The notes under the pieces were generated by a model. That model was not told where the DNA came from. It saw nothing but the letters and a program-made list of their open reading frames with translations, and did not search any database. Below are positions 32,764-41,342 of a stretch of 64,000 nucleotides of DNA, piece by piece. The translations under genes were made by a program, and so were the position numbers. Location: NCBI RefSeq assembly GCF_020131355.1, contig NZ_JAHLEL010000008.1:62001-126000 (forward strand). Direction: 5' to 3'. Positions within the stretch are counted from its first letter, which is position 1. Each line of letters starts with the position of its first letter. The stretch is from Pseudonocardia sp. ICBG1293. Lineage in GTDB: Bacteria; Actinomycetota; Actinomycetes; Mycobacteriales; Pseudonocardiaceae.

Positions 32764-33333
32764 TCAGGAACCGGCCAGCTCGCGGCGCATCGCGAGCCGG
32801 GGCCACACGTCGAGTCCGCGGGCGGCCTCGTGCTCCCGGATCGCACGCAGCCCCGGGCCCGGCGCGATCAGCTCCCGGAAGCCGAGCCGCACCCAGTGCG
32901 GGCCGTTCCAGGGCACGTCCCGGTAGGTGGTCAGGGTGAGCGCGGGCAGGCCGCGGTCGCGGGCCCAGCCGGCGAGGTGCTCGACCAGTCCCTCCCCGAT
33001 CCGCCGCCCACGCTGTGACGGCAGCACCGACACCTGCTCGACGTGCGCGCAGCCGTCGACGAGATCGGCGAGGAGGTACCCGACCGGCGCGGCGCTCCTC
33101 CCGGTGCCCGGGCTCGTTCCGCCTGCGCTCCTCTCGGTGCCCAGGCTCGTTCCGCCTGCGCTCCTCTCGGCCACCCACGCCCGCCCCGCCACGACGTAGG
33201 CGGCCAGCACCGCGGCCGGCGGCGGCTCCTCGTCGGCGATCACGTCGAGCCCGATCGCCCGGAACGGCTCGCCCGCCGCGCGCTCGATCTCCCGCAGGGC
33301 GGGGATGTCGGCGGCGCGGGCGGGACGGATCAC
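32764..33333 (-). CDS. GNAT acetyltransferase with inserted repeat
   Basis: The 189-residue GNAT-fold protein has VIRPARAADIPALREIERA at the N-terminus, the acetyl-CoA loop VLPSQRGRRIGEGL and later GPHWVRLGF. Between strands, a tandem 33-bp repeat adds AERSAGGTSLGT-like units (see the repeat entry). GTG 33333 overlaps the stop of the SRPBCC gene (GTGA), so it is the third gene of a GMC-SRPBCC-GNAT operon. The acceptor substrate is unknown. Confidence 0.8.
   Translation of the reverse strand: MIRPARAADIPALREIERAAGEPFRAIGLDVIADEEPPPAAVLAAYVVAGRAWVAERSAGGTSLGTERSAGGTSPGTGRSAAPVGYLLADLVDGCAHVEQVSVLPSQRGRRIGEGLVEHLAGWARDRGLPALTLTTYRDVPWNGPHWVRLGFRELIAPGPGLRAIREHEAARGLDVWPRLAMRRELAGS
33092..33172. 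repeat. In-frame 33-bp tandem repeat (2.4 copies)
   Basis: Units lie at 33092-33124 and 33125-33157, with a partial unit at 33158-33172. Each begins GCGCTCCTC and ends GCTCGTTCCGCCT. The length is a multiple of three, so the GNAT frame is kept and a Ser/Gly/Thr/Arg-rich loop is added. The second copy differs by two or three bases. Confidence 0.8.
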
Positions 33334-33791
33334 ACCGCGGGATCCTCCACCACCGCGCGGATGCGTTCCAGGGTCTTCCGCATCCCCTCGCGGTTGGTGC
33401 GCCCACGGGCCCGTCCCAGCAGTGCCCAGTAGACCCGGGTGCCGGTCGAGGGCTCCAGCCGGAAGGACTCGGTCACGTCCGTGCCGTCGCCCGCCGGGAC
33501 GAAGCGGTAGTGCCAGTGGTTGATCGGGCGGCCGCCCAGCAGCACGACGAAGCCGAACTCCGAGCCGGGCTCGCAGGCGGTGATCCGGCACTCCGACCAG
33601 TAGGTCGGGCCACGGCCGTTGCGGACGACCTTGCCGCGGAACCGCACCCCGACGGCCGGGCCGGTCGCACCACCCAGCCACTGCGCGTCGACGGTCTCGG
33701 GCGAGAACCGGCCGGTGTTGCGGACGTCGGAGACCAGCTCCCAGATCTCCCGGGCCGGTGCCCGCATGTGCAGGGTGACCTCGTCATGCAT
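33330..33791 (-). CDS. SRPBCC (START-like) family protein
   Basis: The 153-residue protein has the polyketide-cyclase/START-like pattern: an opening strand HDEVTLHMRAPAREIWELVSD, the mid-domain FRGKVVRNGRGPTYWSECRI, and a C-terminal helix EGMRKTLERIRAVVED. Members bind hydrophobic ligands in a helix-grip cavity. Its start overlaps the GMC gene end by eight bases and its stop overlaps the GNAT start, so all three are co-translated. It may handle the ligand or product of the GMC oxidoreductase. Confidence 0.75.
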   Translation of the reverse strand: MHDEVTLHMRAPAREIWELVSDVRNTGRFSPETVDAQWLGGATGPAVGVRFRGKVVRNGRGPTYWSECRITACEPGSEFGFVVLLGGRPINHWHYRFVPAGDGTDVTESFRLEPSTGTRVYWALLGRARGRTNREGMRKTLERIRAVVEDPAV

Positions 33792-35289
33792 CGGGTGTCG
33801 CCTCCTCGGTGCCGCACACCAGGTCGGCGGCGCGCTCCCCGATCATGATCGCGGTCGCGGCCGGACCGCGCCGCGGCACGCGGGGCAGCACGGAGGTGTC
33901 CGCCACCCGGAGCCCGGTCAGGCCGTGCACCCGCAGGTCCGCACCGACGACGGCGTCCGGCCCGGTGCCCATCGCGGTGCTGCCGGACAGGTGCACCGAG
34001 GTCGTCAGACGGTCGCGGATCCAGCCGTCGAGCCGGGTGTCGTTGCCGAGCTCCCACCCGGCGGGGCCGCCGTCGTCCGGGCCGGCGCGGTCCCACCCCG
34101 CGGCGCGCAGGATCTCCGCGGCGATCCGCACCGCGGCCCGCATCCGGTGCCGGTCGGACGTGGTGCGCAGGTAGCGGAAGTCCAGCCGGGGCGGATCGTC
34201 GTGGTCCGGGGAGGTGATCGCGAGCATGCCGAGGCTGTCCGGGCGCTGGACCGCGCACATCAGGTGCGCGGGCCCCCCGGGCGCGAACGGGTGCGCGAAC
34301 AGCAGGATCTCCAGGTCGCCGGCCGGGTCGGTGCCGGAGTCGAGATTCAGCGCGGCCTGCGGGGCCACGGCGTCGGCAGGCGGGTCGGGCAGCCCGCTGC
34401 GCAGCGGGAGGAACACCGCGGGGTGGTCCGACCAGCCCCGGCCGACCCCGGGCAGCTCGTGCGCGACGGCGACGCCTGCGGTCCGCAGGGTGTCCTCCGG
34501 CCCGATCCCGGAGCGCTGCAGCAGCGCCGGGGTGCCGACCGCGCCCGCGGTCACGACGGTCTCGGCCGCGTGCAGGGTCCGCCCGCCGACGCGCACCCCG
34601 GTGACCCGGTCGCCGTCGAGCACCAGGGTCTCGACCGGGGTCCCGCCGAACACGGTCAGCGCGTCCTTCCACTCGGCGTCCCCCCACGGCGGCGGCAGGT
34701 AGGCGGTGGCGGCGCTGACCCGGCGACCGTCGACGGCGTTGGTCGGGACCGGGCCCGCACCGGGCGGACCGCCGGCGTTCTTGTCCGGCTCCTCGGGGTG
34801 CCCGAGGGCGAGGCAGGCCGCCAGGAACGGATCGGTCGTCGCGGCCCGCAGCCGCCCCGACGGCCGGGAGATCCGCAGTGGACCGGAGTCACCGTGCCGG
34901 TCGGAGGTGCAGAAGTCGACGTCGCGCTCCAGCCGCCGGTAGTACGGCAGGACGTCGTCGTAGGACCAGCCGGGGACGCCCCAGTCGGCGAAGTCGGCCG
35001 GGACGGCCCGCACGAAGTAGCCGCCGTTGATCGCGCCGGACCCGCCCAGCACCCGTCCGCGCGGCACGGTGCTCTCCCGGCCCTGACACAGCGTCGCCCG
35101 GTAGGCCCAGTTCAGGACATGGCCGGGGGCCGTCGCGGCGAGCGAGGCGATCGGGGTCGAGTCCGGGGGGACGACGACGTCACCCGCCTCGACCAGGGCC
35201 GTGCGCACCCCGCGCTCGGCCAGCCGGCCCGCGAGGGTGCACCCCGCGGACCCCGCGCCCACCACCACCACGTCGAACCCGTCGGTCAT
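33784..35289 (-). CDS. GMC oxidoreductase, possibly mycofactocin-linked (MftG-like)
   Basis: The 501-residue flavoenzyme has the N-terminal ADP-binding motif (VVVVGAGSAGCTLAGRL), GMC signature 1 (GRVLGGSGAINGGYFVRA) and the C-terminal GMC motif (TSVHLSGSTAMGTGPDAVVG with HGLTGLRVADTSVLP). The NGGYFVRAVPADF segment and the following HGDSGPLRISRP resemble MftG, which re-oxidises mycofactocin. I recall this similarity rather than having tested it. It is the first gene of an operon with an SRPBCC protein and a GNAT. A mycofactocin-type SDR lies about 7 kb away. Confidence 0.75.
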   Translation of the reverse strand: MTDGFDVVVVGAGSAGCTLAGRLAERGVRTALVEAGDVVVPPDSTPIASLAATAPGHVLNWAYRATLCQGRESTVPRGRVLGGSGAINGGYFVRAVPADFADWGVPGWSYDDVLPYYRRLERDVDFCTSDRHGDSGPLRISRPSGRLRAATTDPFLAACLALGHPEEPDKNAGGPPGAGPVPTNAVDGRRVSAATAYLPPPWGDAEWKDALTVFGGTPVETLVLDGDRVTGVRVGGRTLHAAETVVTAGAVGTPALLQRSGIGPEDTLRTAGVAVAHELPGVGRGWSDHPAVFLPLRSGLPDPPADAVAPQAALNLDSGTDPAGDLEILLFAHPFAPGGPAHLMCAVQRPDSLGMLAITSPDHDDPPRLDFRYLRTTSDRHRMRAAVRIAAEILRAAGWDRAGPDDGGPAGWELGNDTRLDGWIRDRLTTSVHLSGSTAMGTGPDAVVGADLRVHGLTGLRVADTSVLPRVPRRGPAATAIMIGERAADLVCGTEEATPDA

Positions 35290-35299
35290 TGCTGTCAGG

Positions 35300-36565
35300 A
35301 TGCCTCACGTGACCGACGCTGCACGTGACCTCGCCTCGTTCCTCACCGCGAGCCCGTCGCCGTACCACGCGGTGGCCGAGGCCGTCCGGCGGCTGGCCGC
35401 GGCGGGGTTCACCGAACAGCGCGAGGACGAGCCGTGGTCCGACGGCCCCGGCGGCCGCTACCTGGTCCGCGACGGCACGATCCTGGCCTGGTGGCAGCCC
35501 GCGTCCGGGGCGGGTTCCCCCCTGCGGATCTTCGCCGCGCACACCGACTCGCCTGGGTTCAAGGTCAAGCCCAACCCCGACGTGGGCACCGCCGGGTGGC
35601 GTCAGATCGGGGTGGAGGTCTACGGCGGCGCGCTGTGGAACTCCTGGCTCGACCGCGACCTCGGCCTGGCCGGTCGCCTCGCGTTCTACGACGGCCGGGT
35701 CGTCCCGGTCCGGGTCGACCGGCCGCTGCTGCGGATCCCGCAGCTGGCGATCCACCTCGACCGCGGCGTCAACCAGGGCCTGACCCTGGACCCGCAGCGA
35801 CACCTGCTGCCGATCTGGGGGCTCGGCGACCCGGACGGCGGCGACCTCGTCGAGTTCCTCGCCGTGCAGGCCGACGAGGACCCCGAGGACGTCGCGGCGC
35901 ACGACCTGTTCACCTACGACCTGACCCCGCCGGCCACCCTCGGCCGCGACGACGAGCTGCTCGCCGCCCCGCGGCTGGACAACCTGGCCTCGGTGCACGC
36001 CGGGATCAGCGCGCTGCTCACCGCGGTCGAGCGGGGCCCGGGCACCGTCCCGGTGTTCGTCGGGTTCGACCATGAGGAGATCGGCTCGGCCAGCGCGACC
36101 GGCGCCGCCGGGCCGTTGCTGGAGACGGTGCTGACCCGGCTCGCCGGGGGGTTCGACGCGCGGCACGCGGTGTTCTCGCGGTCGCGCTGCCTGTCGGTGG
36201 ACGTCACGCACGCCGCGCACCCCAACCACCTGGACAAGCACGACCCGGACCACCTGTCGGTGCCGAACCGGGGACCGTCGCTGAAGGTCAACGCGGTGCA
36301 GCGCTACGCCACCGATGCGCCGGGTGCGGCCGCGTGGAAGCGCGCCTGCCGCACCGCGGACGTATCGAACCAGGTGTTCGTCTCGAAGAACACGGTGCCG
36401 TGCGGGTCCACCGTCGGGCCGATCATGGCGACCCGGCTCGGCATCCGGACGGTCGACGTCGGCATCCCGGTGCTGTCGATGCACTCCGCCCGCGAGCTGT
36501 GCGGGACACACGACCCGGGCCTGCTGGCGCGGGCGGGCATGGAGTTCCTGACCGACGCGACCTGA
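35300..36565 (+). CDS. M18 family aminopeptidase (ApeB/PepC-like)
   Basis: The 421-residue protein has HTDSPGFKVKPN near residue 83 (first zinc His), DLFTYDL, LDNLASVHAG, FDHEEIGSASATGA (Glu base and zinc ligand) and the C-terminal MHSARELCGTHD. These are all M18 aspartyl-aminopeptidase landmarks. It forms a cytosolic multimeric tetrahedral particle and removes N-terminal residues. ATG 35300 is used; GTG 35309 is possible. It is divergent from the GMC operon across ten bases. Confidence 0.85.
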   Translation: MPHVTDAARDLASFLTASPSPYHAVAEAVRRLAAAGFTEQREDEPWSDGPGGRYLVRDGTILAWWQPASGAGSPLRIFAAHTDSPGFKVKPNPDVGTAGWRQIGVEVYGGALWNSWLDRDLGLAGRLAFYDGRVVPVRVDRPLLRIPQLAIHLDRGVNQGLTLDPQRHLLPIWGLGDPDGGDLVEFLAVQADEDPEDVAAHDLFTYDLTPPATLGRDDELLAAPRLDNLASVHAGISALLTAVERGPGTVPVFVGFDHEEIGSASATGAAGPLLETVLTRLAGGFDARHAVFSRSRCLSVDVTHAAHPNHLDKHDPDHLSVPNRGPSLKVNAVQRYATDAPGAAAWKRACRTADVSNQVFVSKNTVPCGSTVGPIMATRLGIRTVDVGIPVLSMHSARELCGTHDPGLLARAGMEFLTDAT

Positions 36566-36573
36566 CGCCCCGG

Positions 36574-36993
36574 TCAGCGCAGCACGGGCTGCCCCGGCAG
36601 ATAGGCGTCGCTGTCCACGATCCGCGATCCCAGCGGCAGCAGCGACACCGGGATGAGCTTCAGGTTCGCCCAGGCCAGCGGCAGCCCGATGATGGTGACG
36701 GCGAGCGCGAGCGCGGTGACGACGTGGCCGAGCACCAGCCACCAGCCGAACAGCAGGATCCACAGCACGTTGCCGATGGTCGACGCCGCCCCGGCCCGCG
36801 GGTCACGCACGACGTCACGTCCGAACGGCCACAACGCGTAGAGCCCGATCCGGAACGACGCGATCCCGAACGGGATGGTCACGACCAGCACGCAGGCGAC
36901 GACTCCCGCGGCCAGGTAGGCGAGGAACAGCCAGAAGCCGGACAGGACCAGCCAGATCACGTTCAGGACGAGGCGGAGCATGGGATCCAGCAT
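36574..36993 (-). CDS. YccF domain inner membrane protein
   Basis: The 139-residue protein has two YccF repeats, each with a hydrophobic helix pair (LNVIWLVLSGFWLFLAYLAA; LWILLFGWWLVLGHVVTALA) and the conserved IPFG and IGLPLAWANLKL motifs. Family members are membrane proteins of unknown function. ATG 36993 or 36981 could be the start. It is divergent from the DUF2236 gene, 30 bp away. Confidence 0.8.
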   Translation of the reverse strand: MLDPMLRLVLNVIWLVLSGFWLFLAYLAAGVVACVLVVTIPFGIASFRIGLYALWPFGRDVVRDPRAGAASTIGNVLWILLFGWWLVLGHVVTALALAVTIIGLPLAWANLKLIPVSLLPLGSRIVDSDAYLPGQPVLR

Positions 36994-37022
36994 GCCCGAG
37001 GTGTCCGTTTCCGCCCTCCGGG

Positions 37023-37919
37023 ATGTTCCGGAGGCCGACCCCGGGTTCGGTGATCGACGTGCGCTCGCGGCCCGCGCGGGGTGTCCTGGACCACATGGTG
37101 GATCACGGTCTGTTCGGCCCCCGCTCGGTGACCTGGCGGGTGCATCTCGAACCCGTGATGTGGGTCGCCGGGATGCGTGCGCTGCTGCTCCAGTCACTGG
37201 ACCCGCGGGTGATGCGCGGGACGTACCAGAACTCCGCGCTGTTCGACCCGAAGAAGTCCTACGCGCGGTTCCGGCGGACCGTCGAGTTCGTCGGGGTCCG
37301 CACGTTCGGCCCACTCGCCGACGTCGACCGGGCCGGCGCCCGCGTCCGGCGGCTGCACGCCGGGCTGCGCGGACACGACCCGGACAGCGGGGAGAGCTAC
37401 CGGATCGACGCCCCGGAGGGCCTGCTCTGGGTGCACGCCGCGGAGATCGAGTCCTACCTCGACGTCGCCCGCCGCGCGGGCCTGCTCGACGACGACACCG
37501 CGGACACCTATCTCGCCGAGAGCGTCCGCGCCGCCGAGGTGGTCGGCATCGACCCGGCCACCGTGCCGTCGTCGGTGGCGGAGATGGCCGACTACATGGC
37601 CTCGGTGCGTCCCCGGCTGCGGATGACCGACGAGGCCCGGCGCGCGGCCGGGAACCTGTTCGCCCCGCAGGGCGCGGCACCACTGCCGGTGCGGCTCGGC
37701 ATCGCGGGCCTGTCCACGCTCGCACTGGCCACCCTGCCGCGGTGGGCACGCCGGCTGTACGGGCTGCCCGGTCTGCCGACGACCGACTGGTCCACCACGC
37801 TCACGCTGCGCGGGCTGCGGACCGCGAGCGGGGCGCTGCCGGACGTCCCCGGGCCGCCGGAGATCGAGGAGGCACGACGGCTGGTGCGCAGCGCTCGCGC
37901 GAGCGCGGCAGCCGGGTGA
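37023..37919 (+). CDS. DUF2236 / MpaB-like oxygenase domain protein
   Basis: The 298-residue helical protein has the DUF2236 landmarks: RVHLEPVMWVAGMRALLLQS near the start, TVEFVGVRTFG, VRRLHAGLRGHD and LLWVHAAEIESYL (histidines for haem b). The family includes latex-clearing protein and MpaB, which are haem-containing oxygenases or epoxidases. The substrate is unknown. ATG 37023 gives the full-length domain. Confidence 0.75.
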   Translation: MFRRPTPGSVIDVRSRPARGVLDHMVDHGLFGPRSVTWRVHLEPVMWVAGMRALLLQSLDPRVMRGTYQNSALFDPKKSYARFRRTVEFVGVRTFGPLADVDRAGARVRRLHAGLRGHDPDSGESYRIDAPEGLLWVHAAEIESYLDVARRAGLLDDDTADTYLAESVRAAEVVGIDPATVPSSVAEMADYMASVRPRLRMTDEARRAAGNLFAPQGAAPLPVRLGIAGLSTLALATLPRWARRLYGLPGLPTTDWSTTLTLRGLRTASGALPDVPGPPEIEEARRLVRSARASAAAG

Positions 37920-38081
37920 CCGCGAGGGGGACGGCGCCGCGGCCCCGGCCGCGGCTCGTCGTGCCGCATCGTGGTGACGCCGGACGGGCGACGCGCGGCC
38001 GGGACGGCTGCGCGTTCCGCGGAACGCGTCCGACCCGGCACGACGACCCCCCGTCCGCCCCCTGCGGCAGCTCCCCCGGCG

Positions 38082-38435
38082 TCACGTCCGGCCCGTGATC
38101 TCCTCGACGACGCTCTCCCCGGTGCCCGGGCGGGACTCCCAGGCCCAGGTCTCGTGGGAACGCAGCCGGCCGTCGTCGAGGACCTCGAGGCGGGCCTCGC
38201 AGCGACCCGAGCTCGACCCGCCGTCGGTGGAGACGTGCACGTAGCGGAAGCGCAGGACATCGCCGTCGCGGGTGCCGGCCAGACGGCCCAGCCGGACGGC
38301 GCCACCGGCGTACTCGGCCCAGACGAGACCGTCGGCCTCGTGATAGTCGAAGACGGTGCGCTGCCCGACCTCGCCGTCGCCGGAGTTGTGCACGCCGGCG
38401 AACCGGCGGCCGTCCACGCTGGGTGCGCTGCTCAC
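38082..38435 (-). CDS. Conserved protein of the family often labelled 'n-acetylglutamate synthase'
   Basis: The 117-residue protein has FAGVHNSGDGEVGQRTVFDYH, VWAEYAGGAVRLGRL, GRCEARLEVLDDGRLRSHE and ESVVEEI. This beta-rich pattern recurs in a small bacterial family commonly annotated n-acetylglutamate synthase without experimental support. The true function is unknown, and the protein has no GNAT signature. It is divergent from the DUF6924 gene. Confidence 0.65.
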   Translation of the reverse strand: MSSAPSVDGRRFAGVHNSGDGEVGQRTVFDYHEADGLVWAEYAGGAVRLGRLAGTRDGDVLRFRYVHVSTDGGSSSGRCEARLEVLDDGRLRSHETWAWESRPGTGESVVEEITGRT

Positions 38436-38456
38436 CCGGACACCCTGTCACGGAGG

Positions 38457-38867
38457 ATGACGACCGTGGAGTTCCCCGAGACGCGTCGTACGCCGCTGGT
38501 CCGGACGTGCACCGACACCGGCGAGGGCCCGTGGAACGAGCTGCTCGGGACCCTGCGGGCGACGGGCACGTCGTTCGACGTCGTCATGGAGGACATGTTC
38601 GACGGCTGGTCGGTGGAGCGGGTGGTGACGTTCGCGCTGGAGGACGGCCTGCCCGCGCGGCACCCGCTGTTGCTCGTCGTGGACGAGCGGGCGCTGGCCG
38701 ACCACGACTGCCCGGTCGTCCTCGCCGACCTACGGGGTGAGCCGGGCCGGACGTTCCGGATCGCCGCCGCGGTGCTCTCGGGCTTCCCCTCGCCCCGCGC
38801 CGGGTTCGCCGACCACGCCGACCACGCCGAGCTACAGCCCGACCGGACGTTCCGCGGGTTCTGCTGA
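38457..38867 (+). CDS. DUF6924 domain protein
   Basis: This protein has 136 residues from ATG 38457; GTG 38466 has better spacing to GGAGG and would give 133. The order RTPLVRTCTDTGEGPWNELL, then HPLLLVVDERALADHDCPVV, then TFRIAAAVL and a final TFRGFC fits DUF6924, a small cytosolic domain frequent in actinobacteria with no assigned function. It is divergent from the 38082-38435 gene. Confidence 0.6.
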   Translation: MTTVEFPETRRTPLVRTCTDTGEGPWNELLGTLRATGTSFDVVMEDMFDGWSVERVVTFALEDGLPARHPLLLVVDERALADHDCPVVLADLRGEPGRTFRIAAAVLSGFPSPRAGFADHADHAELQPDRTFRGFC

Positions 38868-38899
38868 GGGCGCGTCCCGCGGGAGGCGGCCGGGCCGGC

Positions 38900-39400
38900 T
38901 CAGACGCCGGTGCTCCCGTCGATCCGCTCCCGGACCAGGTCGGCGTGCCCCACGTGGCGGGCGTACTCGGCGATGACGTGGGTGAGGATCCAGGCCACCG
39001 ACACCGCGTTCCCGCCGAGGGATCCGGTGCCGTGCGGGCCGGCCGCCCCGACCACCTCGCGGGCCCGGTCGACCTCCTCCTCCCAGGCGGCACGGGCCTC
39101 GGCGATGCCCGCGCTGCCGAGCTCGAACCCGCCGTCGTGGCCGGTCCCGGGCTCGCGCGGGTACAGCGGCGGCACGTCCTCCCCACCCAGGACCTGCCGG
39201 AACCAGTTCCGCTCCACGGCCGCCAGGTGCTGCACCAGCCCCAGCAACGTCAGCGACGACGGCGGCACCGACGCCGTCCGCAGCTGCTCGTCGGTCAGGT
39301 CCGCGCACTTGCCGACCAGGGTGGCCCGGTAGAAGTCGAGCCAGGCGGTGAGCGTGGTGTGGGTGTCGGCCTGCATCGGCGGATGCGTGCGGTCGGTCAT
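38900..39400 (-). CDS. DinB superfamily protein (DUF664)
   Basis: The 166-residue four-helix-bundle protein has the DinB pattern: TAWLDFYRATLVGKCADLTD, LTLLGLVQHLAAVERNWFRQ with a metal-type His, and VAWILTHVIAEYARHVGHAD supplying the second His cluster. Such proteins bind divalent metal and some act as thiol-dependent S-transferases using mycothiol. Mycothiol is the actinobacterial thiol, so that role is plausible here. Start ATG 39400. Confidence 0.8.
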   Translation of the reverse strand: MTDRTHPPMQADTHTTLTAWLDFYRATLVGKCADLTDEQLRTASVPPSSLTLLGLVQHLAAVERNWFRQVLGGEDVPPLYPREPGTGHDGGFELGSAGIAEARAAWEEEVDRAREVVGAAGPHGTGSLGGNAVSVAWILTHVIAEYARHVGHADLVRERIDGSTGV

Positions 39401-39465
39401 GCCCGCGATCGTGGCAGCAGGGCCCGACACTTCCGCTCCCGGACGGACGGTGGTCCACTGCCGTC

Positions 39466-39924
39466 GTGACCGACACCCCGCCCACCGTGGTCCGCAGCAG
39501 CCGGGAGATCGCCGCCGACCCCGCGACCATCTTCGAGCTCATCGCCGACCCCGCCCGTCAGCCCGGGTGGGACGGCAACGACAACCTCGCCGAGGCCGCC
39601 GCCGGCCAGCGCGTCCGCGCCGTCGGCGATGTCTTCTCCATGCTCCTGACCCAGGGGAGCACGCGGGAGAACCGGGTCGTCGAGTTCGCGGAGGAGCGGC
39701 TGGTGGCCTGGCTGCCCTCCGAGCCCGGCAGCCCACCACCGGGGCACCTGTGGCGGTGGGAGCTGGAGCCGGTCGACGCCGGCAGGACCCGCGTGACCTG
39801 CACCTACGACTGGTCCGGCCTCGACCCGGACGACGCGTTCCGCCAGAAGCGGGCCCGGGCCACCACGGCGGACCGGCTCCGGGCCTCGCTCGACCGCCTC
39901 GCCGTCGCCGCCGAAAAGATGTGA
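39466..39924 (+). CDS. SRPBCC family protein
   Basis: The 152-residue protein has an N-terminal strand (PTVVRSSREIAADPATIFEL), a W/D-rich turn (QPGWDGNDNLAEAA), and LWRWELEPVDAGRTRVTCTYDWS followed by a C-terminal helix. It fits polyketide-cyclase/dehydratase-like SRPBCC proteins, ligand binders with no defined substrate here. GTG start at 39466. It is divergent from the DinB gene. Confidence 0.75.
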   Translation: MTDTPPTVVRSSREIAADPATIFELIADPARQPGWDGNDNLAEAAAGQRVRAVGDVFSMLLTQGSTRENRVVEFAEERLVAWLPSEPGSPPPGHLWRWELEPVDAGRTRVTCTYDWSGLDPDDAFRQKRARATTADRLRASLDRLAVAAEKM

Positions 39925-39977
39925 CGTACGACACTTCACCCGGACGAGCGATCATGGAAAGGTGCCCACCTGGCGGC

Positions 39978-40400
39978 ATGGATGCCGAGCAGGTGATCAC
40001 CGTACTGGCCGAGTTCCCCGACACCCGCATCGTCGAGGGCAACGGGGACGCGTTCGCGATTCACGACCCGGACCACGACTACGCGCAGCGGCCCCGACAG
40101 GGCTGGGCGACCGTGGTGCGGTCCGATGTGAACGACACCGCGTCCGATCTCGACCGTCCCGGGGCGTTCCGGCTCAACATCGGGCTGCCCACCGCGCGCT
40201 ACCGGGAGCTGTTCCCGACCGACCCGGGCATCGACCCGACGAGCCGCGACGTGGTGTTCCCGCACCCCGTCTACGCGGCCTACCACTGGGTGGCGGTGGT
40301 GGAGCCGGACACCACCTGGCCGCGGGTGCGGGAACTGCTCGACGTGGCGCACGACTTCGCGGTCCGCAAGCACGGGAACGCGGTGCGGCGGCGGGGGTGA
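39978..40400 (+). CDS. DUF6194 family protein
   Basis: The 140-residue cytosolic protein begins MDAEQVITVLAEFPDTRIVE, continues with GDAFAIHDPD and PGAFRLNIGL, and ends HPVYAAYHWVAVVEPD then LDVAHDFAVRKHGNAVRRR. This fits DUF6194, an uncharacterised MmcQ/YjbR-like domain. Its last 54 codons are duplicated 3 kb downstream (43304-43466), where the rest of the gene is absent. ATG 39978 is the likely start; an in-frame ATG at 39954 is also possible. Confidence 0.7.
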   Translation: MDAEQVITVLAEFPDTRIVEGNGDAFAIHDPDHDYAQRPRQGWATVVRSDVNDTASDLDRPGAFRLNIGLPTARYRELFPTDPGIDPTSRDVVFPHPVYAAYHWVAVVEPDTTWPRVRELLDVAHDFAVRKHGNAVRRRG

Positions 40401-40407
40401 CCGGCGC
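40238..40407 (+). repeat. 170-bp direct repeat, left copy
   Basis: This copy covers the 3' part of the DUF6194 gene plus CCGGCGC after the stop. It matches 43304-43473 with about 12 mismatches by eye and no indels. The two copies bound a 2.9-kb segment holding MerR, CPBP and SDR genes. Confidence 0.85.
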
Positions 40408-40508
40408 GCCGTGACGGCTCCGTCGACATTCACGGAGCGACGTCCACCGGAAGGCGTCACCACTCGACCTGCCGCACCATGTGGAACAATTTCCGGAGGA
40501 GGGCGCCC

Positions 40509-41222
40509 GTGACCTGGAGTATTCGCGAACTCGCCGCCGCAGCCGGAGTCACCCCACGCGCCGTGCGGCACTACAACGACATCGGACTGTTGAATCAGCC
40601 AGGACGGTTACCGAACGGGCACAAGCGCTACGGAACGACCCACCTCGCTCGACTCCGTCAGATCAAACATCTGACCGACCTCGGCTTCGATCTGGCTCGG
40701 ATCGCGGCCATGAGTCATGCGGACCCCGCGGCACTCGCGAAGACGCTCGATGGCGAGCTGGCAGCCACGATCCGGAGGCTCCAGGAGGCCCGGACCGAAC
40801 TGGACCGCATGCTGCACGCGGGCCCGACGGTCGACTTCGTCGCGCCGGCCAGCGCGCAGACCCTGACCCGGGCCGATCGGTCCTTCGTCGTCGTCCTGTC
40901 CCGGGTACTCGGCCCTCGGCAATGGCGTGCCTACACCGACATGATCTCGAGCCTGCCGCCCGACCCCGCCGGCCGCGAGTTCGAGCGGTTGGCGGCGGAC
41001 GCCGACGAGCGGACCCGGCGGGATCTCGCCGGGCGGATGGTCGGCTACGTCCGAGAGATCCACCGCCGACACCCCGACCTCATCCATCTGTATGCCGACG
41101 CGCCCCGGGGAGGCCGGATCGCACGGCGCGCCGTGGCCGTCGCGGCGAGCGAGCTGTACAACCCTGCACAGCAGGAGGTGATGGCACACCTCAGGGCCGC
41201 TTCCACGGACATGTCACCGTGA
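40509..41222 (+). CDS. MerR family transcriptional regulator
   Basis: The 237-residue protein has an N-terminal MerR winged HTH (WSIRELAAAAGVTPRAVRHY, then NDIGLLNQPGRLPNGHKRYG), a coiled-coil dimerisation helix near 70-105 and a C-terminal domain of about 120 residues of TipAS or unknown type. There are no metal-binding cysteines, so it is not a metal sensor. GTG 40509 follows GGAGGAGGG. Codon and base composition look less GC-rich than in neighbouring genes. It lies inside the repeat-bounded segment. Confidence 0.85.
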   Translation: MTWSIRELAAAAGVTPRAVRHYNDIGLLNQPGRLPNGHKRYGTTHLARLRQIKHLTDLGFDLARIAAMSHADPAALAKTLDGELAATIRRLQEARTELDRMLHAGPTVDFVAPASAQTLTRADRSFVVVLSRVLGPRQWRAYTDMISSLPPDPAGREFERLAADADERTRRDLAGRMVGYVREIHRRHPDLIHLYADAPRGGRIARRAVAVAASELYNPAQQEVMAHLRAASTDMSP

Positions 41223-41342
41223 TCTCTCGTGCTCATCGGCGTCCGTCCGGGACGACGGACCACACTGCCGCCGGAACGGCCCGGCCGGTGAGCGCCGCAC
41301 GGGGACCAGCGCGTCCACGGTGAGCTCAGGGCGGCAGCTGCC

